Assembly (NCBI GenBank): GCA_002327225.1
Contig: DCUN01000005.1
Location: forward strand, 1,007 to 14,358
Length of the DNA stretch: 13,352 nt
Direction: 5' to 3'
Source of the DNA: Desulfobulbaceae bacterium UBA2213
GTDB lineage: Bacteria; Desulfobacterota; Desulfobulbia; Desulfobulbales; Desulfocapsaceae
Position numbers and translations under genes: made by a program. Positions within the stretch are counted from its first letter, which is position 1. Every line of letters starts with the position of its first letter. A model generated the notes under the pieces. It worked only from the letters and a program-made list of their open reading frames with translations. It made no database searches and was not told where the DNA came from. This document shows positions 7,747 through 13,352 of the stretch, piece after piece.

Positions 7747-8127
7747 CTAGGCGGTGTCACTATCAGATCTGCCGATAGGGGAGATCTGATAGTTCTGGTC
7801 AAAGATGACGGCGGCACCTTCTTTTTCCGCCCGGATAACCACCCCGGTGGCAGTAACCCAGGCCCGTTCACCCTCCCACAGCTTCAGGCTCTCCCTGGCC
7901 AGGACAAAACGAAGTTGGGAAAGCTCCTCAAGGGAGAGAAAAAACTCCAAACGGACCCTGCTGGCAATGGGCAGGGGGCGGTTGGTAGCAATAAAGGCGC
8001 CGCCGGCACTGATGTCGGCGGTGACAAACTCAAACACCGGCGTTGATCCGCTACGGGATTCCACCGTGACCTTGGTCTGCAAGCAGAGAGAAAAACGTTT
8101 CTGGTCTCTTCTATCGTCCTTGTCCAT
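7747..8127 (-). CDS. PilZ-domain c-di-GMP-binding protein
   Basis: The ATG at 8127 lies 5 nt after the stop of the J-domain gene and gives 126 residues; a longer frame from 8172 would overlap that gene. The protein is essentially one PilZ domain. The c-di-GMP-binding signature is present: R7-x3-R11 (RDQKR) and D38-x-S40-x2-G43 (DISAGG), followed by the beta-barrel strands. PilZ proteins bind c-di-GMP and pass the signal to motility, polysaccharide or other targets. No second domain, membrane segment or signal peptide is seen, so it is a free adaptor or receptor. It is the last gene of a plsY - J-protein - PilZ operon. Its 3' end contains a perfect 12-bp inverted repeat, listed separately. The partner is unknown. 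Confidence 0.85.
   Translation of the reverse strand: MDKDDRRDQKRFSLCLQTKVTVESRSGSTPVFEFVTADISAGGAFIATNRPLPIASRVRLEFFLSLEELSQLRFVLARESLKLWEGERAWVTATGVVIRAEKEGAAVIFDQNYQISPIGRSDSDTA
7759..7793. other. Perfect 12-bp inverted repeat in the 3' end of the PilZ gene
   Basis: ACTATCAGATCT (7759-7770) is exactly complementary to AGATCTGATAGT (7782-7793), separated by 11 nt. It lies inside the last codons of the PilZ gene and ends about 10 nt before its stop. There is no T-tract on either strand, so it is not a classical terminator. It could stabilise the mRNA end or stop convergent transcription from prmA. Confidence 0.5.
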
Positions 8128-8132
8128 TCCGC

Positions 8133-8465
8133 TTATCCCTTTTTTTGTTTTTTTTCTGCGGCCTTCCCCCACAGGGGATCACGGCCAAAACGGTCCATCC
8201 ACCAGTCTTCCGGTTCCAGGCCCTCTCCTTCTCCCGGCACCAGAGGGATGCGAAACTGATCACAGTAACGCATGAGCAGATCATAGCCCCTGGTAAGCTC
8301 CCGGATGATAGCAGCATCGGCTACCGATTCGTTGCCGACGGCATCAGGATGATGCCGCTTGCACATCTTGCGATAGGCCCGTTTGATCTCACTCAGGGTC
8401 GCCCGGTCAGCCAGGTTCAATAATCGTCTGGCCTCATCAATGGCCTGCCATTCTTCCCTGGTCAT
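8133..8465 (-). CDS. Small J-domain (DnaJ-like) protein
   Basis: The 110-residue product has one J domain over about residues 11-72. Helix II contains the basic run EIKRAYRKMCKRHH, followed by the essential HPD tripeptide at residues 39-41. J proteins recruit an Hsp70 (DnaK) and stimulate its ATPase. There is no Gly/Phe region, zinc-finger domain or substrate-binding C-terminal domain, so this is a specialised type III J protein and not DnaJ itself. The C-terminal 40 residues are acidic and Trp-containing, then end in a Lys-rich tail. The start ATG lies just 3 nt after the plsY stop with GAAGGGG upstream, and the PilZ gene begins 5 nt downstream, so the three genes are probably co-translated. 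Its client is unknown. Confidence 0.85.
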   Translation of the reverse strand: MTREEWQAIDEARRLLNLADRATLSEIKRAYRKMCKRHHPDAVGNESVADAAIIRELTRGYDLLMRYCDQFRIPLVPGEGEGLEPEDWWMDRFGRDPLWGKAAEKKQKKG

Positions 8466-8468
8466 GGT

Positions 8469-9071
8469 TCACCCCTTCTTCCACCCTTTTTCCTCGCCAC
8501 GCAGCAGTCTGCCGATATTGGACCGATGCTGGAACCAGATGAGAAGGACAATGGCAAACGCCACCACCAGGAGTTCGGGAGATTCACCGAGGATCCAGAG
8601 CCAGAGGGGAATCAGGGCCGTAGCCCCAAGTGATCCCACAGAGACATAGCCGGAAGCGGCCACCGCAGCGACAAAAACAAGCAGACTGATAAGGATGCTT
8701 CCTGGAGAGAAAAAAAGAAAAACACCCAGGGCAGTGGCTACTCCTTTCCCCCCTTGAAATTTGAGATAGAGCGGAAACATGTGACCAAGAACCGTGGCCA
8801 GTCCACACACGAGCACGACAAGCTCTCTGGCCACTGCTGTTTCACCAAGCAGAAAAGTAACCCCCCAGACAGGGAGGAAGCCCTTGGCCACGTCACAGAG
8901 CAGGGTCAGGATACCCAATTTTTTCCCCAGCACCCGACCCACATTGGTGGCACCGATATTACCACTTCCTTCCAGGCGTACGTCTGCGCCGACAAGACGG
9001 CCTATGAGCAAGCCAAAAGGAATGGCACCAATCAGATAACTGGCCAGCACAAAAAATATTTCCATAATCAT
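8469..9071 (-). CDS. plsY: Acyl-phosphate:glycerol-3-phosphate acyltransferase
   Basis: PlsY transfers the acyl group from acyl-phosphate to glycerol-3-phosphate, the first step of membrane phospholipid synthesis, in the inner membrane. Family motifs are all present: YLIGAIPFG in the first helix, GSGNIGATNVGRVLG (about residues 35-49), FQGGKGVATALGVFL in the middle, and HRSNIGRLLRGEE near the C-terminus. Five or so hydrophobic helices span the 200 residues, the usual length. The start is taken as ATG 9071 because AAGG lies 7 nt upstream; ATG 9065, two codons later, is nearly as good. It heads a tight operon with a J-domain and a PilZ gene (3-nt and 5-nt gaps). A possible -10 (TATAGT) is seen upstream on the minus strand without a good -35. 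Confidence 0.93.
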   Translation of the reverse strand: MIMEIFFVLASYLIGAIPFGLLIGRLVGADVRLEGSGNIGATNVGRVLGKKLGILTLLCDVAKGFLPVWGVTFLLGETAVARELVVLVCGLATVLGHMFPLYLKFQGGKGVATALGVFLFFSPGSILISLLVFVAAVAASGYVSVGSLGATALIPLWLWILGESPELLVVAFAIVLLIWFQHRSNIGRLLRGEEKGWKKG

Positions 9072-9265
9072 TCCAGAACCTTGATCTATTAAAAATTCCG
9101 ACACACCTGGCATACTATATTTTTGAGTAATTATTTGACTCTACTCCACTTTTAGCGAGTTGGCAAACAGTGCGGACCTGGCAGAATCAGACAGGAAATC
9201 AATCCCTGACATTCTTTCTCGCACATGTAACTCATGCATTTACAATTTGAATACGCACTTTAAAA

Positions 9266-9292
9266 TAAAGATTAGCTCAATACGACCGATTA
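9266..9292 (+). promoter_or_regulatory. Sigma-28 (FliA)-type promoter candidate
   Basis: TAAA (9266-9269), 15 nt, then ACCGATTA (9285-9292) matches the flagellar sigma-28 pattern TAAA-N15-GCCGATAA at the full -35, correct spacing and six of eight -10 positions. Transcription would start near 9300 and run through the palindromic element into the peptidase gene at 9513. A TATAAT (9294-9299) overlaps it downstream but has no good -35. The remainder of the 9072-9265 stretch is AT-rich and holds nothing else recognised. Confidence 0.4.
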
Positions 9293-9320
9293 ATATAATA
9301 TAGATGAATAAAAAGACTCC

Positions 9321-9463
9321 AGGCTACCTTGAAAAATGGTCTTTTTGCCCAAGCGCTGCGTTGTTCTGAAAATTTTATCCTTGGAATATCATCTATATGC
9401 CTGCGGTAAAATTTTCTTCACGCCTTGATCTTGAACAAAAACCCTGATTTTTCAAGGTACCCT
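9321..9463. repeat. 143-bp near-palindromic (MITE-like/foldback) element
   Basis: The ends are inverted repeats: AGGCTACCTTGAAAAAT (9321-9337) against 9447-9463, 16 of 17 matching, with 13 perfect. An inner pair, GAAAATTTTA (9368-9377) and TAAAATTTTC (9407-9416), is exactly inverted and shares the same centre, about 9392. The bases between also pair imperfectly. The whole could form one long cruciform or RNA stem. No target-site duplication and no coding potential were found. This architecture fits a non-autonomous MITE or REP-like repeat. Copies elsewhere in the genome are expected but cannot be seen here. Confidence 0.6.
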
Positions 9464-9512
9464 CTAGAGAAACAAGTATACTGAAATCCAGGGAACCAGG
9501 AGGCGACTTGAC

Positions 9513-10400
9513 ATGAGCAATATCGTTGTTCCGAGAAACACCATCCCGTTAACGAACCAGGAAAGAAACACACCTGCAGCAAACACCGCCCGGAACCAGA
9601 CTGCTCACAAATTTGACGATGCACTGTCAGAGGCAAGAAAGCTGCAAAACAACAAGACGATACGCACGACACAGGACCACATATCACCAGGCAGAAACTA
9701 CACGATCAATCAAGGAGACACCTTGTCCGAGATTATTGCAACTGAATCAAAAAAACTCGGCATCAATCATTCAAGGCGTGATCTCTATACTATGGTCAAA
9801 CAGATCGCAGACAGCAACGATCTGAGCAATCCGGACAGCATCTTCCCGGGACGGGAACTCAATCTTGCCTGTCTCACTCAACCCGCCTCTGAGCCAATAT
9901 CATGTTCCGGCCCTGCGCCCATAAACGCGACACGGAAGGCACCATTTCAACAGATGGAAACCAGACTCCAATCTCCTGTGAGCGGGAAGATAACGTCCGT
10001 CTTCGGGATGCGCAACCATCCAGTTCTTGGAAAAGAGCTGCACCATGACGGTATTGATATCAGCCAGCCAACCGGTACTCCGGTTAAATCAATGACCTCC
10101 GGGGTCGTTACTTTTTCCGGGGAGAATGGTGGCTATGGCCATATGGTGGAGATTGATCACGGCAATGGCCTCACTTCCCGCTATGCCCATCTCTCCAAAC
10201 TCTCTGTTCGCCAAGGAGAACATATCGATCCTGAACAAACCATCGGCCAGGTTGGCCAGACAGGCCAGACAACCGGCCCCCATCTCCATCTGGAAATCCG
10301 TCGCCACAACATCCCCATCGACCCACTCACCGTCCTTCATCGCCAACAGATTGAAAACAACCTGATCTTCGCCGAGGCCCGGACTTCACATCGATTGTAA
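9513..10400 (+). CDS. LysM and M23 (LytM-type) peptidoglycan metallopeptidase
   Basis: The ATG at 9513 follows AGGAGG (9498-9503) by 9 nt; the product has 295 residues. Residues about 62-118 form a LysM peptidoglycan-binding domain (YTINQGDTLSEII to FPGRELNLA). Residues about 150-285 form an M23 peptidase with the complete zinc site: H178-x3-D182 (HDGID), H226 (SRYAHLS) and H257-x-H259 (GPHLHLEI). It should therefore cut peptide cross-links in the cell wall. The first 60 residues are polar with no signal peptide or membrane helix, which is odd for a periplasmic enzyme; export by the flagellar apparatus or another non-Sec route is possible. A sigma-28-like promoter candidate and a palindromic repeat lie in its leader. 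A flagellar/rod-assembly role is inferred, not shown. Confidence 0.88.
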   Translation: MSNIVVPRNTIPLTNQERNTPAANTARNQTAHKFDDALSEARKLQNNKTIRTTQDHISPGRNYTINQGDTLSEIIATESKKLGINHSRRDLYTMVKQIADSNDLSNPDSIFPGRELNLACLTQPASEPISCSGPAPINATRKAPFQQMETRLQSPVSGKITSVFGMRNHPVLGKELHHDGIDISQPTGTPVKSMTSGVVTFSGENGGYGHMVEIDHGNGLTSRYAHLSKLSVRQGEHIDPEQTIGQVGQTGQTTGPHLHLEIRRHNIPIDPLTVLHRQQIENNLIFAEARTSHRL

Positions 10401-10510
10401 AAACCACCAATCCTTCAGTTTTATGAAATTCGACCTGACCAGCAAGACCAGGTGAAGAGCTACAGCAAAAGATCCATAGTTCTGATGCTCATTGAGAGTG
10501 TGCTGAAATC

Positions 10511-10560
10511 TTGCATCCGGCAGCTGAAGTCGCTATAATCAAATAGTTCTAGACAAGAAC
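10511..10560 (+). promoter_or_regulatory. Sigma-70 promoter candidate with downstream dyad
   Basis: TTGCAT (10511-10516), 17 nt, then a perfect TATAAT (10534-10539). The -35 matches only three of six positions. A small dyad GTTCT-N5-AGAAC (10546-10560) covers the predicted start site and could be an operator. This would drive the gene at 10606 and those downstream. The rest of the 205-bp gap (10401-10605) shows nothing else clear. Confidence 0.45.
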
Positions 10561-10605
10561 AGAGCTTTCTTATTATAGACATCCTCTGCATTCAAGGTGC
10601 CCCCC

Positions 10606-11325
10606 ATGCTGGACCTTAATACAACCCTGGCCTTTGAGGTCAAGAAAGAGATTGCAGATCGTTATTTTGGCTTTCGCAAGATCATCGAAGAAGACTCCGA
10701 TGCCTATCAAAAAGATATCATTGCCGGTGCCTTGGAGCTGGAAGAAAAAATCGGCTTTGATCTTGTCCGTCTCTATGTTCTGCTGAGAGATAACGCCCTG
10801 ATTGATGATTTTTTCAGGATCACCGGTCTGGGGGAGGTTCTTTTTTACGACCAATATGTAAGCAAATCTCCCACCATCAGAAAACGAGTGCTGTCAGATA
10901 TCCCCGTCCATGGCCTTAGCCGGAAATGGCGTTTTCAAAATATGTTTTTTGACATTTACGACTCTCTGGAAAAACATGTTGCCGAGTATCGGCAGAATAT
11001 TCTTACGCTAGCCGAAGACCAGGAGACGATCAAGGAAGAGATCAATCTCTTTTACCAAAAAAATGATATCAGCGGCATCATGCTTTTTCTCCGCGGTATG
11101 GACGGGGTACCCCCTGGCAGTTCCGGCCCTATGGCAGGCACAATCAACGCTGACAGTGCTATCACCATGGAACAGAAAATGCGCCTGCAGCCGCCCCAAC
11201 CCATTGAGAAATTCCTGCCGATCCTCTCTTTGATCCCTCCGTCGAAGGAAATTAAAAACGAACTGCAAGAGCTCATCAACACAGCCTTTGCCAGTCAACC
11301 CGAGTTTGATCCTAAAAAGCTATGA
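10606..11325 (+). CDS. Unrecognised protein, 239 residues
   Basis: No family was recognised. The ATG at 10606 has AAGG (10594-10597) 8 nt upstream and is preferred over a GTG at 10597. The product is predicted mostly helical and soluble, with no signal peptide, membrane helix or Cys cluster. The N-terminal half is rich in charged and aromatic residues (KKEIADRYFGFRKIIEED, then DLVRLYVLL). The region around residues 120-155 could be coiled coil (FDIYDSLEKHVAEYRQNILT). A Gly/Pro-rich linker (GVPPGSSGPMAG) precedes a Pro-rich C-terminus (LQPPQPIEKFLPILSLIPP). It sits 42 nt before the degenerate GGDEF/HD-GYP gene on the same strand, probably in the same transcript, so a role as its partner or output is possible but unproven. 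Codon use looks like that of its neighbours. Confidence 0.8.
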   Translation: MLDLNTTLAFEVKKEIADRYFGFRKIIEEDSDAYQKDIIAGALELEEKIGFDLVRLYVLLRDNALIDDFFRITGLGEVLFYDQYVSKSPTIRKRVLSDIPVHGLSRKWRFQNMFFDIYDSLEKHVAEYRQNILTLAEDQETIKEEINLFYQKNDISGIMLFLRGMDGVPPGSSGPMAGTINADSAITMEQKMRLQPPQPIEKFLPILSLIPPSKEIKNELQELINTAFASQPEFDPKKL

Positions 11326-11378
11326 TATCCCGCCAACAGACAATCAATTCCCACCAGACCGACCGCAATGACTGTTAA
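11322..11378 (+). other. 18-codon ORF bridging two genes (possible translational coupler)
   Basis: An ATG overlaps the stop of the 239-residue gene (ATGA at 11322-11325). Its 18-codon frame ends at TAA 11376-11378, just past the ATG (11368) of the next gene. That gene lacks a visible Shine-Dalgarno, so ribosomes finishing this short frame could re-initiate there. It may equally be chance. Confidence 0.2.
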
Positions 11379-13062
11379 GATCCTACTGGCCGAATCTCAC
11401 GGCCAAGACACCTCTGTCCTGGCTGAAACAGTAGAGACGCTGAAGGCTGAACTCTCTGCTGAAATATTTCTAGCCGCCGATGCAGACGAGATGCTGCGCC
11501 TTTCTCAACAGCATGATTTTGCCCTGCTCATACTTGATGAAACCATCCCGTCAGAAGGAGAGCGTTTTCACATTCCTCCACTCTCTCCGGCCACAACCCT
11601 GCTGTCCATTATCCCCTCAGGGCAGGAGCCTTTACAATCCACCACGGGACTGCAGGGAGAATATATCGATTCCATTGCCCTGCCGCTTACCCCTTCTCTG
11701 CTGCTGGCCAAGATTCACACCCTGTTCCATATCCACCACTTAAAGCAGGAACTGCTCTCCTGCCAGGACGCGTTACAGGACCAGAAAAACAAAAACCACC
11801 AATGCCAACTAGCTCTGGAACAGCAGAACCATTACCTGAATATGCTGTCAGTACGAGACGGGCTGACCGGACTTTTTAATCGCAGACATCTGAGCCAGAC
11901 GCTCGAACAAGAAATACAGAAGGCCAGGACCCAAGATACTGACCTGACCATGCTCCTCATCGACATTGATTACTTCAATGAAACCAACAGGGTATCCGGA
12001 CAGCTCTTTGGCGATTCCATCCTTAATGAATTTTCAGCACGACTCACCCAGAACACTCGTGACAACGATATCTGCTTTCGTTTCGGAGGGAGTGATTTTA
12101 TTATACTTCTTCCTGAAACAGGCCTGACAAAGGGAAGGGAGTATGCGGAGAAACTACGCCTGGCATGTTCGGACAAACCATTCATCAGTGGTCGCCACAG
12201 CCGTTCTGTATCCGTGTCTATTGGCATGGTCACCTTACTGGAACATCATCCTGAAAACCAGGATGAGTTTATCAACATGGCTGACCAGGCGAGATATCAA
12301 GCCAAATCCGAAGGACGTAACCGTGTCATCGCCTATGACCAGAACCATGTTATAAAAGACGGCAGAATCGACACAGTTACCTTGTTGCAGGAGACACTGC
12401 AGCGGATCCTTGCAAAAACCAAAAACAGCTCCCTTGCCTCGATCCAGATACTGACCCAGAATGTCACCGGCAAGCATCAGGACGAACATACACAGAAGGC
12501 CACACAGCACATCGATCTTCTCTGTGAGCGCCTGGGGCTTCCCAAGACCATTCTCGAGACATTTGCCAATGCCCTCACTCTGTACAGTTGCTTCCGCTTA
12601 CTGCTCCACCGGGAACTGCTCTCAAAAAAGGAGAAATTCAGCTATGATGACAGGAAGGTTATCAATGATTTGCCTTATAAGCTTGCGGAGCTTACGCAAC
12701 ACTTTGACTACTTCGCCAATGAACGGAACGTGCTGCTCTGTCAGGGGGAACATTATGACGGCAGCGGCTATCCAGAAGGACTAGCGGGGGAAGAAATCCC
12801 CCTTGCCGCCAGAATATTCAGTCTGGCCGATGGTCTTGCAGCCATGAGTTCTGACCGACCGCACCGGAAACGTCTGAACCCGCCAGAGATCCTGAGGGAA
12901 CTCGAAAAAGGGGCCGGAACCCAATGGGATCCGACACTGGTATTACTGACGCTTGATATTCTGCGTGAACACCATTTTTTCCCCCTAGATGAAGCACTTC
13001 TCTCACAAACAAGGTTGCTGGTCTCAAAAAAAATCGCTCACTCATCCGGCCACACGCAGTGA
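11368..13062 (+). CDS. REC-GGDEF-HD-GYP protein with all three modules degenerate
   Basis: The 564-residue product begins with a receiver-like domain (1-125). It keeps phospho-acceptor D57 (LILDETIP), but the N-terminal acidic pair reads ES (E9-S10) and the conserved Lys-Pro reads L105-P106. A coiled coil (about 125-160) leads to a GGDEF domain (about 165-335). Its signature is GGSDF (240-244), with Ser in place of the catalytic acidic residue, yet an intact inhibitory-site RxxD (R231-D-N-D) lies five residues before it. The C-terminal third is HD-GYP-like: DGSGYPEGL, IPLAARIFSLADGLAAMSSDRPHR and QWDP remain, but the HD dyad reads YS and the HHE motif reads QGE (459-461), so metal ligands are lost. 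It is thus probably a c-di-GMP-binding scaffold or sensor, not an enzyme. No clear Shine-Dalgarno precedes the ATG. Confidence 0.85.
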   Translation: MTVKILLAESHGQDTSVLAETVETLKAELSAEIFLAADADEMLRLSQQHDFALLILDETIPSEGERFHIPPLSPATTLLSIIPSGQEPLQSTTGLQGEYIDSIALPLTPSLLLAKIHTLFHIHHLKQELLSCQDALQDQKNKNHQCQLALEQQNHYLNMLSVRDGLTGLFNRRHLSQTLEQEIQKARTQDTDLTMLLIDIDYFNETNRVSGQLFGDSILNEFSARLTQNTRDNDICFRFGGSDFIILLPETGLTKGREYAEKLRLACSDKPFISGRHSRSVSVSIGMVTLLEHHPENQDEFINMADQARYQAKSEGRNRVIAYDQNHVIKDGRIDTVTLLQETLQRILAKTKNSSLASIQILTQNVTGKHQDEHTQKATQHIDLLCERLGLPKTILETFANALTLYSCFRLLLHRELLSKKEKFSYDDRKVINDLPYKLAELTQHFDYFANERNVLLCQGEHYDGSGYPEGLAGEEIPLAARIFSLADGLAAMSSDRPHRKRLNPPEILRELEKGAGTQWDPTLVLLTLDILREHHFFPLDEALLSQTRLLVSKKIAHSSGHTQ

Positions 13063-13093
13063 CCTCTCTCTCAAAAAAGGCCCTGATCATAGT

Positions 13094-13352
13094 ATGCCTC
13101 ATTCAAATATCGCACCAGTTCTCAAGCAGATAGACTCTTTCCCCCCACTTCCAGGCACGGTCATCCGGGTCTTAGAGATTATCGGCAACCCGAAAAGTTC
13201 GGCCCATGAACTTATGCGGGCCATCCTGCCTGATCAATCCATGTGTATCGCCATTCTCAAGCTAACCAACTCCGCCTTCTTCGGCCGACCACGGAAAGTA
13301 TGCTCCATCGAAGAAGCTGTTGTCGTGCTCGGCTTCCAGGAGATCCGCAACA
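13094..13352 (+). CDS. HDOD-domain protein, 3'-truncated
   Basis: The frame opens at ATG 13094, 31 nt after the preceding stop, and runs off the window after 86 codons. No earlier in-frame start exists. The visible part is the N-terminal portion of an HDOD domain: PPLPGTVIRVLEII, then SSAHELMRAILPDQSMCIAILKLTNSAFFG, then SIEEAVVVLGFQEIRN. HDOD proteins are HD-related, usually lack catalytic residues, and act in signalling linked to motility, c-di-GMP and stress. The gene follows the degenerate REC-GGDEF-HD-GYP gene on the same strand, probably co-transcribed. Whether further domains follow cannot be seen. Confidence 0.82.
   Translation, partial: MPHSNIAPVLKQIDSFPPLPGTVIRVLEIIGNPKSSAHELMRAILPDQSMCIAILKLTNSAFFGRPRKVCSIEEAVVVLGFQEIRN

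Noticed and set aside
8472..8808. Alternative minus-strand frames within plsY.
   Set aside because: The plsY frame carries all family motifs and an operon-like fit; the others are shadows.
10230..10290. Tandem GGCCAG units suggesting a short repeat array.
   Set aside because: They encode the conserved Gly-rich GQVGQTGQTTGPHLH segment of M23 peptidases, so they are explained by coding constraint.

Overview
The window looks like chromosome of an anaerobic Desulfobacterota bacterium, most plausibly a Desulfobulbales-type sulfur or sulfate metaboliser. This is an inference from gene content: Wood-Ljungdahl methyl-branch genes (a corrinoid-protein methyltransferase and its reductive activator), a multi-subunit ion-pumping antiporter module, and many c-di-GMP/HDOD signalling proteins. 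No rRNA, tRNA, CRISPR array or transposase gene was recognised. Most of the window is densely coding, with short operons on both strands.

Layout. (1) 1-2807, plus strand: the 3' end of an operon for proton-translocating membrane subunits of the NuoL/M/N-MrpA/D superfamily. Two large subunits overlap by 4 nt (GTGA). The first is cut by the window edge. (2) 2952-6544, minus strand, read right to left: a RACo-like corrinoid reductive activator, an AcsE-like methyltetrahydrofolate:corrinoid methyltransferase, and a small HsdR-N-like protein whose nuclease residues appear lost. A good sigma-70 promoter candidate sits upstream of the activator gene. (3) 6738-7649, plus strand: prmA, divergent from the activator gene. 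(4) 7747-9071, minus strand: a compact plsY - J-domain protein - PilZ protein operon. (5) 9072-9512: an AT-rich gap with a sigma-28-like promoter candidate and a 143-bp near-palindromic element, probably a MITE-like or foldback repeat. (6) 9513-13352, plus strand: a LysM + M23 (LytM) peptidase without an obvious signal peptide; an unrecognised 239-residue protein behind its own promoter candidate; a REC-GGDEF-HD-GYP protein in which all three modules have lost key residues; and the start of an HDOD-domain gene.

How the genes fit together. The antiporter module and the corrinoid/methyl-branch genes both suit an anaerobe that couples C1 metabolism to membrane energetics, but no direct functional link is visible here. 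The right half is signalling and envelope biology: a PilZ c-di-GMP receptor, a degenerate multi-domain c-di-GMP-type protein, an HDOD protein, and a peptidoglycan hydrolase under a flagellar-type promoter candidate. Together these suggest a motility or surface-attachment theme.

The most unusual items are the triply degenerate REC-GGDEF-HD-GYP protein beside an unknown conserved-looking protein, the near-perfect palindromic element in the leader of the peptidase gene, and the catalytically degenerate HsdR-N homologue in a corrinoid-methyltransferase operon. No complete new defence or biosynthetic system was seen.
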